Source: Streptomyces sp. HUAS ZL42 (GTDB taxonomy: Bacteria > Actinomycetota > Actinomycetes > Streptomycetales > Streptomycetaceae). From it: a stretch of 64,000 nucleotides of DNA. Both the position numbers and the translations under genes were made by a program. Below are positions 1 through 9,914 of the stretch, piece after piece (within the stretch, counting starts at the first letter, position 1; every line of letters starts with the position of its first letter). Below the pieces are notes generated by a model. It made no database searches, was not told where the DNA came from, and saw only the letters and a list, made by a program, of their open reading frames with translations. The stretch spans positions 806,001 through 870,000 of the forward strand of contig NZ_CP160403.1 of NCBI RefSeq assembly GCF_040782645.1, given 5' to 3'.

Positions 1-1068
1 GCCGACGCCGCCCAACTCTCCTCACTGGCCGACGAGACGCCCGAGGGCCGCTCCATCGTCGTACTGGCGAAGCAGAAGTACGGCCTGCGCGAACGCCACC
101 AGGGCGAGCTCGCGCACGCCGAGTGGATCGCCTTCACCGCCCAGACCCGGATGTCGGGTGTGGATGTCGACGGGCGCAAGATCCGCAAGGGCGCCGCCGG
201 TTCGGTCATCGCCTGGGTGCGGGAGCAAGGCGGGTCGGTCGCCGAGGACGCCGACGAGATCGCGGGCCGCATCTCGGAGGCAGGCGGTACGCCGCTGCTG
301 GTCGCGATCCAGGATGACCGGGGCGCCCGGATCCTGGGGGTCATCCACCTGAAGGACGTGGTCAAGGAGGGCATGCGCGAGCGGTTCGAAGAACTGCGCC
401 GCATGGGCATCAAGACCGTCATGATCACCGGTGACAACCCGCTGACCGCCAAGGCGATCGCGGACGAGGCCGGCGTCGACGACTTCCTCGCGGAGGCCAC
501 CCCCGAGGACAAGATGGCCCTTATCAAGCGGGAACAGGCCGGCGGCAAGCTGGTCGCCATGACCGGCGACGGTACGAACGACGCGCCCGCGCTGGCCCAG
601 GCGGACGTCGGCGTGGCCATGAACACCGGTACGTCGGCCGCCAAGGAGGCCGGCAACATGGTCGACCTCGACTCCAACCCGACCAAGCTCATCGAGATCG
701 TCGAGATCGGCAAGCAACTCCTCATCACCCGGGGCGCGCTGACCACGTTCTCCATCGCCAACGACGTCGCGAAGTACTTCGCGATCATCCCGGCCATGTT
801 CGCCGTCGCCTACCCGTCGCTGGACAAGCTCAACATCATGGGCCTGGCCAGCCCGGAGTCCGCGATCCTCTCCGCGGTCATCTTCAACGCGCTGATCATC
901 ATCGCCCTGGTGCCGCTCGCCCTGCGCGGCGTGCAGTACCGGCCGATGAGCGCCGATCGGATGCTCAGGCGCAACCTCGGCATCTATGGCCTGGGTGGAC
1001 TGATCGCCCCGTTCATCGGCATCAAGCTCATCGACCTGCTCATCTCGCTGATCCCCGGGATCGGGTGA
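1..1068 (+). CDS. kdpB: Potassium-transporting ATPase KdpB, C-terminal part (5' end outside window)
   Basis: This is the catalytic P-type ATPase subunit of the KdpFABC high-affinity K+ pump in the plasma membrane. The frame is open from base 1, so the first codons and the DKTGT phosphorylation loop lie upstream. Visible hallmarks are the TGDN motif ([13 protein letters not shown]) and the hinge [16 protein letters not shown], followed by the C-terminal membrane segments around [14 protein letters not shown] and [14 protein letters not shown]. The TGA stop overlaps the GTG of kdpC by 4 bases (GTGA), which indicates translational coupling. Identification is secure; only the start is unknown. 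Confidence 0.97.
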   Translation, partial: ADAAQLSSLADETPEGRSIVVLAKQKYGLRERHQGELAHAEWIAFTAQTRMSGVDVDGRKIRKGAAGSVIAWVREQGGSVAEDADEIAGRISEAGGTPLLVAIQDDRGARILGVIHLKDVVKEGMRERFEELRRMGIKTVMITGDNPLTAKAIADEAGVDDFLAEATPEDKMALIKREQAGGKLVAMTGDGTNDAPALAQADVGVAMNTGTSAAKEAGNMVDLDSNPTKLIEIVEIGKQLLITRGALTTFSIANDVAKYFAIIPAMFAVAYPSLDKLNIMGLASPESAILSAVIFNALIIIALVPLALRGVQYRPMSADRMLRRNLGIYGLGGLIAPFIGIKLIDLLISLIPGIG

Positions 1069-1685
1069 AGGACATGAACAACTCCGTGGCAAACACCGGA
1101 CGCCTGGCATGGGCGGCGCTGCGCATGCTGCTCGTCCTCACCGTCGTGACCGGCGTCATCTACCCGCTCGTGGTCGCCGGCATCGGCCAACTCGCCTTCC
1201 ATGACAAGGCGAACGGCTCGATCGTCAAGGTCGACGGCAAGGAGGTCGGCTCCAGGCTGATCGGCCAGAGCTGGAACATCAAGGGCACCGACAAGCCCGA
1301 CCCGAAGTGGTTCCAGGGCCGTCCGTCCAACAGCAACTACGACCCGCTGGCCACCGGTTCCAGCCAGCTGAGCGCCGGCAACCCCGAGCTCGTGAAGATG
1401 GTGATGGCGGCTAAGAAGCAGGTCGCCGAGTTCAACGGCGTACCCGAGTCCGAGGTGCCCAAGGACGCGGTCACCGGCTCCGCCTCCGCGATCGACCCGG
1501 ACATCTCCCCGGCGTACGCGGACATCCAGGTCAAGCGGGTCGCCGAGGCGAACGGGCTGACCGTTGACCAGGTCCAGCAGTTGGTCGACGACCACACCCG
1601 GGGACGCACGCTCGGCTTCCTCGACCAGCCGCGCGTCAACGTCCTCGAACTCAACATCGCGCTCAAGGAACTGGCCGACCGCTGA
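1065..1685 (+). CDS. kdpC: Potassium-transporting ATPase subunit KdpC
   Basis: KdpC is the single-span accessory subunit that stabilises the KdpFABC complex and raises its ATP affinity. The 206-residue protein has one N-terminal membrane segment (about residues 15-40, [19 protein letters not shown]) and the family motifs [18 protein letters not shown] and [10 protein letters not shown]. The chosen GTG start overlaps the kdpB stop; an ATG three codons further in (1074) is the alternative. Length and content match full-length family members, so this copy looks functional. Confidence 0.96.
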   Translation: MKDMNNSVANTGRLAWAALRMLLVLTVVTGVIYPLVVAGIGQLAFHDKANGSIVKVDGKEVGSRLIGQSWNIKGTDKPDPKWFQGRPSNSNYDPLATGSSQLSAGNPELVKMVMAAKKQVAEFNGVPESEVPKDAVTGSASAIDPDISPAYADIQVKRVAEANGLTVDQVQQLVDDHTRGRTLGFLDQPRVNVLELNIALKELADR

Positions 1686-1803
1686 TGCCGTTGGCAGCAG
1701 GGACAGCGGCCGGGAGTCGGCGGACCGGAACATTTGGCCCCACCGGCTCCCGCCGCCGCCCTGACGGCCCCGATCCCACCGACGACAGGAAGGCCGCACA
1801 CCG

Positions 1804-2487
1804 ATGACCCGGGTGCTGGTGGTGGAGGACGATCCACAGCTCGTACGAGCCCTCGTGATCAACATGCGAGCCCGCCAGTACGGCGTTGACGCCGCGCCGG
1901 ACGGCGCCACCGCGCTCCGGCTGGCGGCCGCCCGCCAGCCGGACGTGGTGGTGCTCGACTTGGGCCTGCCCGACATGGACGGCGTCGAGGTGATCAAGGC
2001 GCTGCGCGGCTGGACCCGGGTGCCCGTGCTGGTCCTGTCCGCCCGGACGGCATCCGACGAGAAGGTCGCCGCCCTCGACGCGGGCGCCGACGACTACATC
2101 ACCAAGCCGTTCAGCATGAACGAGCTGCTGGCCCGGCTGCGGGCCGCCGTCCGCCGTACCGAGGCTCTGCCGATGGCACCCGAGACGACCATGGTCACGA
2201 CGAGCGATTTCACCATCGACCTGCTGGCCAAAAAGGCCACCAGAGGCGGCCGCGACATCCGGCTCACCCCAACCGAGTGGCACCTGCTGGAGATCCTGGT
2301 CTGCAACCCCGGCCGCCTGGTCACCCAGAAGCAACTCCTCCAGGAGGTCTGGGGGGCCACCTACAGCGACAAGACCAACTATCTTCGGGTCTACATGGCC
2401 CAGTTGAGACGAAAACTCGAAACGGACCCCTCCCACCCCCGCTACCTCATCACCGAGCCGGGCATGGGCTACCGCTTCGAGTCATGA
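1804..2487 (+). CDS. kdpE: Response regulator KdpE (OmpR/PhoB family)
   Basis: This is the DNA-binding partner of KdpD that turns on kdp transcription under K+ limitation or osmotic stress. The 227 residues comprise a receiver domain (acidic pocket E8-D9-D10, predicted phospho-acceptor D52 in LDLGLPDMDG, conserved K101 in ITKPF) and a C-terminal winged helix (about 135-225, ending RYLITEPGMGYRFES). It lies 118 bases after kdpC and 46 bases before kdpD, giving the order B-C-E-D. Its C-terminal sequence is the reference for recognising the decayed kdpE copy near 10.8 kb. Confidence 0.95.
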   Translation: MTRVLVVEDDPQLVRALVINMRARQYGVDAAPDGATALRLAAARQPDVVVLDLGLPDMDGVEVIKALRGWTRVPVLVLSARTASDEKVAALDAGADDYITKPFSMNELLARLRAAVRRTEALPMAPETTMVTTSDFTIDLLAKKATRGGRDIRLTPTEWHLLEILVCNPGRLVTQKQLLQEVWGATYSDKTNYLRVYMAQLRRKLETDPSHPRYLITEPGMGYRFES

Positions 2488-2533
2488 CCCGCTCCCGATC
2501 CTCCTGACCACACGCGACTTCAGAGACGAGACG

Positions 2534-5086
2534 ATGGCACGCGGCAAGCTCCGGATCTACCTCGGCGCCGCACCCGGCGTCGGCAAGACCTACGCGATGC
2601 TCTCCGAGGCCCACCGCCGCATCGAGCGGAGCACCGACTGCGTGGTCGCCTTCGTGGAGCACCACGACCGGCCACGCACCGAGGTGATGCTGCGGGGCCT
2701 GGAGCAGGTGCCCCGCAAGGAGATCGAGTACCGAGGCACGACGTTCACCGAGATGGATGTGGACGCGGTGCTGCGGCGCGCCCCCGCCGTGGCCCTCGTC
2801 GACGAGCTACCGCACACCAACATCCCCGGCTCGCGCAACGCCAAACGGTGGCAGGACGTCGAGGAGTTGCTCGCAGCCGGGATCGACGTCGTATCGACCG
2901 TCAACATCCAGCACCTGGAGTCGCTCGGCGACGTCGTCGAATCGATAACCGGCGTCCGGCAGAAGGAGACCGTGCCGGACGAGGTGGTACGGCGGGCGGA
3001 CCAGATCGAGCTGGTCGACATGTCCCCGCAGGCCCTGCGCCGACGCATGGCACACGGCAACATCTACAAGCCCGACAAGGTCGACGCGGCGCTCTCCAAC
3101 TACTTCAGGCCCGGCAATCTCACCGCGCTGCGAGAGCTGGCGCTGCTGTGGGTGGCCGACCGGGTCGACGAGTACCTACAGCAGTACCGCAGCGAGCACC
3201 AGGTGTCGAAGATCTGGGGCTCGCGGGAGCGCATCGTGGTCGGCCTCACCGGCGGTCCGGAGGGGCGGACCTTGATCCGCCGAGCGGCGCGGCTGGCGGA
3301 GAAGGGCGCCGGCGGCGAAGTCCTGGCCGTCTACATAGCCCGCAGCGACGGGCTCACCTCCGCCTCCCCCAAGGAGCTGGCCATCCAGCGAACCCTGGTC
3401 GAGGACCTCGGCGGCACCTTCCACCACGTCGTCGGTGACGACGTCCCGGTGGCGCTGCTGGACTTCGCGCGCGGAGTGAACGCCACCCAGATCGTCCTCG
3501 GGGTCTCACGCCGCAAGGGATGGCAGTACGTCTTCGGACCCGGCGTCGGCGCGACGGTCGCCCGGGACTCGGGGCCCGACCTCGACGTGCACCTGATCAC
3601 GCACAGCGAGGCGGGCAGGGGCCGCGGACTGCCCGTGTCCCGGGGCGCGCGCCTCGGCAGATCCCGGCTCATCTGGGGTTGGCTGACCGGTATCGGCGGC
3701 CCGGCGCTCCTCACGCTGCTGCTGACCCACAGCGACGCCGACCTCGGCCTCACCAACAACATGCTGTTGTTCCTCACGCTCACCGTGGGCGCCGCCCTCC
3801 TCGGCGGCCTGCTGCCGTCACTGGTCTCGGCAGCGGTCGGCACGATGCTCCTGAACTGGTTCTTCACTCCCCCGGTGCACCGCATCACCATCGCCGATCC
3901 CAAGAACATGCTCGCACTGGCGATCTTCGTCCTGGTCGCGGCCTCGGTGGCGTCGGTGGTAGACCTGGCGGCCCGCCGCACCCACCAGGCCGCCCGGCTC
4001 CGCGCCGAATCCGAGATCCTCTCCTTCCTGGCCGGCAACGTCCTGCGCGGCGAGACCAGCCTGGAAGCCCTCCTGGAACGGGTCCGCGAGACCTTCGCCA
4101 TGGAGTCGGTGGCACTTCTGGAGCGCAAGAGCGACGTCGAGCCATGGACCTGCGCCGGTCGCGTGGGCACCGGACAGCCTGTCGAACGCCCAGAGGACGC
4201 GGACGTCGACATGCCGGTCGGCGACCACATGGCGCTCGCCCTGTCCGGCCGTGTCCTGCCCGCCGAGGACCGCCGGGTCCTCGCCGCCTTCGCCGTCCAG
4301 GCCACCGTGGTCCTGGACCGCCAGCGGCTGCGGTCCGAGGCCGACCAGGCCAAGGAACTGGCCGAGGGCAACCGCATCCGCACCGCGCTCCTGGCCGCCG
4401 TGAGCCACGACCTGCGCACCCCGCTCGCGGGCATCAAGGCGGCGGTGACCTCTCTGCGTTCGGACGACGTCGCGTGGTCCGAGGAGGACCAGGCGGAGCT
4501 GCTGGCGGGCATCGAGGAGGGCGCCGACCGCCTCGACCACCTCGTGGGCAATCTTCTGGACATGTCCCGCCTGCAGACCGGCACACTCGCCCCGACCATC
4601 CGCGAGATCGACGTGGACGAGGTCGTCCCCATGGCACTGGGCGGCATCCCGGACCCCGAGTCGACCGTCGTCCTGGACATCCCCGAAACCCTGCCCATGG
4701 TCACCGTCGACAAGGGCCTGCTGGAACGGTCGGTCGCCAACATCGTGGAGAACGCGGTCAAGTACAGCCCCGACGGCAAGCCGGTCTTCGTATCGGCGAG
4801 CGCCCACGCCGACCGGGTCGAAGTCCGTGTCGTGGACCGTGGCCCCGGCGTCCCCGACGAGGCCAAGGACCGCATCTTCGAACCCTTCCAGCGCTACGGC
4901 GACGCCCCACGCGGCGCCGGCGTCGGCCTCGGCCTGGCAGTCGCCCGCGGCTTCGCCGAGGCCATCGGCGGCACCCTCACCGCCGAGGACACCCCCGGCG
5001 GCGGCCTCACCATGGTCCTCACCCTGCCGGCGGCGACGAGTCCCCCTTCGGTACAGCCCGGTCTGCCCGCAACGGCCACCTCGTAG
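2534..5086 (+). CDS. kdpD: Osmosensitive K+ sensor histidine kinase KdpD (copy 1)
   Basis: This is the membrane sensor kinase for the kdp operon, 850 residues. In order: the KdpD N-terminal domain with Walker A GAAPGVGKTYAM (about 11-22), a UspA-like domain (about 230-360, IVVGLTGGPEGRTLIRRAAR), a four-helix DUF4118 membrane block (about 385-480), a GAF-like linker, a HisKA domain with H625 in SHDLRTPL, and an HATPase domain (N-box NIVENAVKYS, G-boxes DRGPGVPDEA and GAGVGLGLAVARGF). All kinase motifs are intact. Upstream kdpE and kdpBC indicate a functional operon. A close paralogue starts at 11010. Confidence 0.96.
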   Translation: MARGKLRIYLGAAPGVGKTYAMLSEAHRRIERSTDCVVAFVEHHDRPRTEVMLRGLEQVPRKEIEYRGTTFTEMDVDAVLRRAPAVALVDELPHTNIPGSRNAKRWQDVEELLAAGIDVVSTVNIQHLESLGDVVESITGVRQKETVPDEVVRRADQIELVDMSPQALRRRMAHGNIYKPDKVDAALSNYFRPGNLTALRELALLWVADRVDEYLQQYRSEHQVSKIWGSRERIVVGLTGGPEGRTLIRRAARLAEKGAGGEVLAVYIARSDGLTSASPKELAIQRTLVEDLGGTFHHVVGDDVPVALLDFARGVNATQIVLGVSRRKGWQYVFGPGVGATVARDSGPDLDVHLITHSEAGRGRGLPVSRGARLGRSRLIWGWLTGIGGPALLTLLLTHSDADLGLTNNMLLFLTLTVGAALLGGLLPSLVSAAVGTMLLNWFFTPPVHRITIADPKNMLALAIFVLVAASVASVVDLAARRTHQAARLRAESEILSFLAGNVLRGETSLEALLERVRETFAMESVALLERKSDVEPWTCAGRVGTGQPVERPEDADVDMPVGDHMALALSGRVLPAEDRRVLAAFAVQATVVLDRQRLRSEADQAKELAEGNRIRTALLAAVSHDLRTPLAGIKAAVTSLRSDDVAWSEEDQAELLAGIEEGADRLDHLVGNLLDMSRLQTGTLAPTIREIDVDEVVPMALGGIPDPESTVVLDIPETLPMVTVDKGLLERSVANIVENAVKYSPDGKPVFVSASAHADRVEVRVVDRGPGVPDEAKDRIFEPFQRYGDAPRGAGVGLGLAVARGFAEAIGGTLTAEDTPGGGLTMVLTLPAATSPPSVQPGLPATATS

Positions 5087-5292
5087 GCAGCCACACGGCC
5101 GGTGAAGCGGGGCCGCGTCGAGTACGACGTTGCCGCCCAGACCCACTACGGCCTGCGCGCGGTGTCAGAGATGCGTCAAGACTGCGCGCCGGTATGGCCG
5201 ACCGTGGCCGCCAGGGGCCACGCTGGCCCAGTCGGCCGGCACGCCGCAATCTCCCGCCCATGGGGACCGACCCCACTCCAGCGAGGTGGACC

Positions 5293-6066
5293 ATGAAGAG
5301 TTCGCTCCGTGACCGGATCGTCCCGGCCGCCGCCCTGCTCGCGCCACTCGTGGTCGCGCTGGCCCTGGCACCGTTCCGCGCCCATCTGTCGTCCGCGAAC
5401 CTGGCCCTGATCCTTGTGGTGGTCGTCGTGGCGGTCGCTGCCCTGGGCAGCCGGGTCGCAGGAGTGCTGGCCGCGCTCTCGGCGGCGGCCTGGTTCGCCC
5501 GCGGCGCAGCCGCAATCGGATAGAGCTTCCTCACTCGCCCCTACCAGCGGTTCACCATCTCCGACGGCGACGACATCGCCACCACTCTCCTGCTGCTGGC
5601 GGTGGGCGTGGCCGTGTCCCAACTGGCGGCCCATGCCCGTACGTTGAAGCTGGTCACCGTCACCGACGCGGCACATCCGGCGCGGATCCACGAGACCGCC
5701 TGCCTGGTTCAGGCCGGTGCCTCGCCGTATGCCGTGGTGGACCAGGTCCGGCAGCAACTCGTCGAGATCCTTGGCCTGCGCGGCTGCCGCTTCGAACACG
5801 GCACACTGCTGGGCCGGCACCCCCGCCTGGAGCAGGACGGCTCGCTGACCGTCGGGCGCGCCAACTGGGAGCCGGACAAGGACGGCTGGCCCGGCGAGGA
5901 GATCGAGCTGCGGGCCTCGGTGGGCGGCCGCTACCTCGGCCGGTTCATGCTCTTGCCAGAGCCCGGCGCCGTACCACCGCCCCTGCAGGCACGCCTGGTC
6001 GCCGTAAGCCTCGCCGACCACGTCGGTGCCGCACTCGACACCGCAGGGCCCGTACTCGACCGCTGA
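5293..6066 (+). pseudogene. DUF4118-domain membrane protein split by in-frame TAG
   Basis: The frame from ATG 5293 encodes several hydrophobic segments (LALILVVVVVAVAALGSRVAG, then AALSAAAWF) and stops at TAG 5521-5523. The same frame continues directly after the stop with FLTRPYQRFTISDGDDI and LLAVGVAVSQLAA, both typical of KdpD-like DUF4118 domains, and runs to 6066. In homologues the segment normally reads like WFDFFLTRPY. Here the residues between WF and FLTRPY are replaced by about ten residues including the stop, which suggests a small insertion or local rearrangement. A short product from 5602 (GTG, MGVAVSQLAAHA) is conceivable but would lack the first helices. It lies just downstream of kdpD1 and may be an accessory sensor. 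Confidence 0.75.
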
Positions 6067-6131
6067 GCGGTGTCCTTCACTCTCACCAGCGGCGTCACCC
6101 TCACCAACCAGGAGCCCCGGACCCGGCCGAC

Positions 6132-7448
6132 TCATGTCGCCTTCGCACCCACACCTCCGACCAGGGCTGTGAAGTAGTCCCGGTCCCTCCGGTCATTGAG
6201 GTTCACCTCCTCGTACTCGTGCCGGGGCCAAAGGGGGCGGCCGTCGATCCGTGGGACGACGGTGGGCCCGGCGTCGAGCCAGCCGTGCAGATCGACCGTA
6301 CCGACCGCCGGGGGCATACCGCGTTTCGGATGCCTTGGCGTGCCTGGCGGGTTGACCTCCATGGCGGCTTCCGGCAGATCCTCCGGACCTCCGTGGGCGG
6401 CAAAGAGCACCAAGACCAGTCCGTCGTCGAGGCCAGGCAGCAGCACGTAGCGTTTGGGTACCGGAACGGGCGCCCGGGCTGCCCGCACCAAGCCTTTCAC
6501 CGCGGGCATCCCCTGAGTGATCATCCGGCGGCCGAACCGGAGTGCGTTGAAGCCGGACAGGGCCGCGAGGATCAGCGGCACCACGACGTCCTGGTCCTTC
6601 GCCAGGAGCCACCACGTCAGCACCATCGTGATGGCGAAAGCCGCGTTGACCACGGCCGGCCAGACGTACGAGATCTCCAGCAGGGCCGGCACGCGCCACC
6701 AGGGCACGGCGCGGATGTCGGGTTCACGGTGCGGGGCGGTTCCGTCCTCGTCCTCGATCACCTGGCGGAGGGCCGCTTCGGCCATGGCCGCGTACGACAG
6801 GTCCGGCTCCCGGCCCTCGATGGGGTCGTCCACGCCAGCCTGCGGCTGCCAGGGCCGCGGCTTGTTCGGGAGCCCCTGTCGTTCCGCCGTCAACACGTCC
6901 CTCCGGCGGGTCCGCCCGGTTCGGGGGCGCCGTGCCCACAGCAGGTGCTCGCCGCCGGGCTGCGCGAGCACGCCGCCGGTGCGCGCGTCGCCGCACCACC
7001 ACAGCACGCCTCCAGGGCCGGGGTTGGCCAGGTGGTACCGCTGCGGCAGCGTACGGACCGACAGCGGGATCACGTCACCCGTCTGCGGGTGGCGCAGTGC
7101 GGCACGGGGATTGCCCTGCCCGGATGAAATGGCCACGGCGGAGCAGGCGAGCCATGGGTGGGCGGACAAGGACCGCCGCATACGGCGGTAGTTGACGAGG
7201 GCCGCCACGCCGACGATGGCGGTGACCGGGCCGCCTCCGACGCAGAAGACGGCGATGTCGTTCAGCCAGCCGATTCCGGCTTCGTCGGCCGGCGGACCGA
7301 CCATCAGCCCAACGACGACAGCCCCGACGCCGCCCCCGAGCCAGGCCCAAGCGCGCCGACGGAACCCGGCAAGAGCCAACGCCGTCCCGGGATACGCGAT
7401 CCCGGTCGCCGTGTCCGTCCCTGAGCGTGACTTGCGCAGTGCGGTCAC
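6132..7448 (-). CDS. Conserved membrane protein of unknown function
   Basis: A 438-residue protein that I cannot assign to a named family. It shows four likely membrane segments: two near the N-terminus (AWLGGGVGAVVVGLMVG; VTAIVGVAALVNY) and two after residue 250 (VVNAAFAITMVLTWWLL; VVVPLILAALSGFNALRFG). A large soluble middle part and a C-terminal domain with PVPKRYVLLPG and VLVLFAAHGGPED surround them. The open frame extends further upstream, but GTG at 7448 is preceded by GGAGAA at good spacing and begins a sensible protein (VTALRKSRSGTD). It is convergent with the DUF4118 pseudogene. The repeated solvent-exposed/TM layout resembles actinobacterial PH-like or DUF3592-like membrane proteins, but that is a guess. 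Confidence 0.75.
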   Translation of the reverse strand: MTALRKSRSGTDTATGIAYPGTALALAGFRRRAWAWLGGGVGAVVVGLMVGPPADEAGIGWLNDIAVFCVGGGPVTAIVGVAALVNYRRMRRSLSAHPWLACSAVAISSGQGNPRAALRHPQTGDVIPLSVRTLPQRYHLANPGPGGVLWWCGDARTGGVLAQPGGEHLLWARRPRTGRTRRRDVLTAERQGLPNKPRPWQPQAGVDDPIEGREPDLSYAAMAEAALRQVIEDEDGTAPHREPDIRAVPWWRVPALLEISYVWPAVVNAAFAITMVLTWWLLAKDQDVVVPLILAALSGFNALRFGRRMITQGMPAVKGLVRAARAPVPVPKRYVLLPGLDDGLVLVLFAAHGGPEDLPEAAMEVNPPGTPRHPKRGMPPAVGTVDLHGWLDAGPTVVPRIDGRPLWPRHEYEEVNLNDRRDRDYFTALVGGVGAKAT

Positions 7449-7524
7449 TGCTTCTCCATCTGGTCCGTGATCCGCCCAACGACCTGGGCGATGTGCGTCG
7501 TCCGATGCCGGACCCAATCCGAGC

Positions 7525-7734
7525 TCACCACGGCCGCCCACCGGTGCCGGGCGTCTCATCACGTTCCTTCGGCTGAACAGCCCTTCGGTAGAACCACACC
7601 CCCAGCTGCGAGCCGCCCATCGGTCCCGCACGCCGGACCGACTTGGGTGCCCGGGCGCGCAATGAGGCGATCGCCAGGGGCAGGGCGAACGCCGACCAGC
7701 CGACCCGCCAAAGCCACAGGAACGCCACTCGCAC
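7525..7734 (-). CDS. Small hypothetical protein with one hydrophobic segment
   Basis: A possible 69-residue protein beginning GTG at 7734, with GGAAG a few bases upstream. It starts with a hydrophobic stretch (VAFLWLWRVGWSAFALPLA) followed by a basic, hydrophilic tail. It lies downstream of the flotillin gene in the same orientation and upstream of the membrane protein at 6132-7448. Codon use fits the neighbours, but there is no recognisable family, and an upstream GTG at 7764 is also possible. Treat it as tentative. Confidence 0.35.
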   Translation of the reverse strand: MRVAFLWLWRVGWSAFALPLAIASLRARAPKSVRRAGPMGGSQLGVWFYRRAVQPKERDETPGTGGRPW

Positions 7735-7818
7735 TCCACTTCCGGGAAACCACCCAGCAACCACAAGCCCGGGCAGCTCAAGGGCCGCCCGGGCTCGCTC
7801 CGCTGCTCAGTACCCATG

Positions 7819-9252
7819 TCAGCCGGTGATCTCGACCTTCCCGTTGGCCTCGGCGGGTGCCGTGACCGCGGGCTGCGCGCCGCCGGCACGCTGGGTGATG
7901 CCCTTCAACAGCTCGGCGAGGTCGACTCCGGTCGTGGAGCTGAGGAGTTCGACGCCCTGGGCGACGTTGTCGGCGACCGTACGGGAGAGCTGGCTGGCCC
8001 CGTCGGTGGAGATGACCGTCATCTTGTCCACCGCGCTGAGCGGCTCGGACGCCTTGGCGACCACCTGCGGCAGCACCTCGACCAGCATCTGCAGCACGGC
8101 CGCGTCGCCGTACTGCGCGAAGGCGTCGGCCTTCTTCTGCATGGCCTCGGCCTCGGCGGCACCCTTGGCTCCGATCGCGGCGGCCTCCGCCTCACCCTCG
8201 ATGCGGACCGCCTCGGCGAGCGCGGCACGCTGCGCCTTCTCGCCCTCACCGGTCAGCCGGGCCCGCTCGGCGGCCGCCTCGGCCTCCTTGACCAGCGCGA
8301 TGCGGCGGGCCTCGGCCTCCTGCTCGGCCTGGTAGCGGGCGGCGTCGGCGGGCTTGCGGACCTTGGTGTCCAACTCGCGGTCGGTCAGCGCGGCCTGTCG
8401 CTCGGCGACCTTCTCCTGCTCGGCCAGGACCTCCTGGTTCCGCGCTGCCTCGGCCAGCGGACCCGCAGCCGCAGCACGCGCCGCCGCCTCGTCGGTCTCG
8501 GCCTTGATCTCGGCCTGCTTCAGGGCGAAGGTCCGCTGGGCGATCGCGATTTCCTCCTCGGCCTTCAGCCGTGCCTGCTCGGCGGCACGGCGGGCGACGG
8601 CCTCGGCAATGTCCGCCTCCTGCTTGGCGCGCGCGGCCTCCGGGCGGCCGAGGTCCTCCAGGTAGGAGCCCTCGGTAGTGATGTCCTGGATCTGGAAGGC
8701 GTCCAGGACGAGGCCCTGCCCGGACAGGCTCGCTTCCGCCTCCTCGGCGACCTGGCCGGCGAACGCGGCCCGGTCGCGGATGATGTCCTCCACCGACATC
8801 CGGCCGACGATGGCGCGCAGCGCGCCCGACAGCACCTCCTGGGTGAAGCCGACGATGCCGTCCTGCTGCATCAGGAACCGCTGAGCCGCCGCGCGGATCG
8901 AGTCCTCCGTGCCGCCGACCTTGACGATCGCGACCCCCTCCAGGTGGGCCTTGACGCCCCGCAGCGTGACCGCGCCGCGCACCGCGACCGGGATGTGCCG
9001 GGAGGAGAGGTCGAGGGTGAACTTCTGCTGCACGAACGGCACGACGAACACACCGCCGCCGACCACGACCTTCTGCCCACTGTTGTCAGTGAACACGCGG
9101 CCCGTCTCGGGATCGGTGGACTTCTTTCCCCGCCGCCCGGTGACGATGAAGGCCTCGCTCGGACCCGCCACCTTGTAACGGGTGATCACGACAAGGCCGA
9201 GCAGGACAAGGAGTACGACGACTCCGATCACAGCGATGACAACTGGACTCAT
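7819..9252 (-). CDS. Flotillin-like SPFH-domain membrane protein
   Basis: A flotillin/SPFH scaffold protein of 477 residues thought to organise membrane microdomains. An N-terminal anchor (about 1-22, VVIAVIGVVVLLVLLGLVVI) precedes a PHB/SPFH domain (about 30-200, including FVVPFVQQKFTLDLSSRHIPV). A long Ala/Glu-rich coiled coil (about 210-370, many AEA and EAE steps) is typical of flotillins, and the C-terminal flotillin region carries VLPQVVAKASEPL. The gene sits about 100 bases after an NfeD-like gene, the classic SPFH-NfeD partnership. Its length matches the FloT/YuaG family. A second, shorter SPFH-NfeD pair lies at 17.2-18.7 kb. Confidence 0.9.
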   Translation of the reverse strand: MSPVVIAVIGVVVLLVLLGLVVITRYKVAGPSEAFIVTGRRGKKSTDPETGRVFTDNSGQKVVVGGGVFVVPFVQQKFTLDLSSRHIPVAVRGAVTLRGVKAHLEGVAIVKVGGTEDSIRAAAQRFLMQQDGIVGFTQEVLSGALRAIVGRMSVEDIIRDRAAFAGQVAEEAEASLSGQGLVLDAFQIQDITTEGSYLEDLGRPEAARAKQEADIAEAVARRAAEQARLKAEEEIAIAQRTFALKQAEIKAETDEAAARAAAAGPLAEAARNQEVLAEQEKVAERQAALTDRELDTKVRKPADAARYQAEQEAEARRIALVKEAEAAAERARLTGEGEKAQRAALAEAVRIEGEAEAAAIGAKGAAEAEAMQKKADAFAQYGDAAVLQMLVEVLPQVVAKASEPLSAVDKMTVISTDGASQLSRTVADNVAQGVELLSSTTGVDLAELLKGITQRAGGAQPAVTAPAEANGKVEITG

Positions 9253-9353
9253 GACGAATTCCCCTCAGCCCTCCCAGGGGACGGCATATCGATGGGTTCA
9301 GGTGGACGAAAGGGCACCGACTCGGCGTCGGATGTGTACGGCGGCGCGGTCGA

Positions 9354-9869
9354 TCAGCGTTCCACCAGGCGTACGGAGACTGATGTCTGCGACAGCGTCT
9401 CCTCCACCCAGATCTCGGCGCCTCGCGCCACCGGGGCGGAACTCTTCGCCGCGAGCTTCACGGGTTGTCCGGCCAGATGGACCAGTACCTCGCCGTAGCC
9501 GCCTGCCGGGATGGCGGTGACGACGGAGCCGGACGCACCGATCAGGTCGTCGTCGCGCGGCGCGGCGCCGGACCGGTCGCTCATCAGGGCACGGCTGAGG
9601 CGATACGCGAGCCAGCCCGTGCCGACTCCGGCAGGCACGCCGATCACGGTGGCGCCAACGGCACCCATCGCGGTGGCGCCCATGGCGATCGCACCGGAGA
9701 AGCCAAGCATGGAGACGAACCCGGCGATGACCGGAAGCGACAGCCAGCCGTCGAACAGGCCGTCCAGCACGTCGACACCGTCGAAGAGTCCCTCAAGGAC
9801 GCCGTCGAAGACGAGCGACAGCACGAGGAGTACGACCCCCGCGATGCCCAGACCGAGAAACCAGGCCAT
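9354..9869 (-). CDS. NfeD-like membrane protein (flotillin partner)
   Basis: A membrane protein of about 171 residues with hydrophobic N-terminal half (MAWFLGLGIAGVVLLVLSL; LPVIAGFVSMLGFSGAIAMG; AVGATVIGVPAGVGTGWLAY). A C-terminal small beta-barrel-like OB domain (about 110-171, LIGASGSVVTAIPAGGYGEV ... VWVEE-type strand) is the NfeD hallmark. The start ATG 9869 has GAGGAGG upstream; ATG 9914 would add 15 basic residues without a ribosome site. It is upstream of and co-directional with the flotillin gene, so the two are probably one operon. Confidence 0.8.
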   Translation of the reverse strand: MAWFLGLGIAGVVLLVLSLVFDGVLEGLFDGVDVLDGLFDGWLSLPVIAGFVSMLGFSGAIAMGATAMGAVGATVIGVPAGVGTGWLAYRLSRALMSDRSGAAPRDDDLIGASGSVVTAIPAGGYGEVLVHLAGQPVKLAAKSSAPVARGAEIWVEETLSQTSVSVRLVER

Positions 9870-9914
9870 CCGCCTTCGCCGCCCCTCCTCGACCTTCGTT
9901 CCGGTTGAGCGCAT

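Noticed and set aside
3331..4875. Long minus-strand open frame (over 500 codons) across kdpD1
   Set aside because: It is antisense to a gene with full domain content and has Arg/Ser-rich shadow composition typical of GC-rich opposite strands.
5602..6066. Independent gene starting at GTG 5602
   Set aside because: The upstream part of the same frame clearly belongs to the same DUF4118 fold, so I prefer one broken gene, though a short product cannot be excluded.
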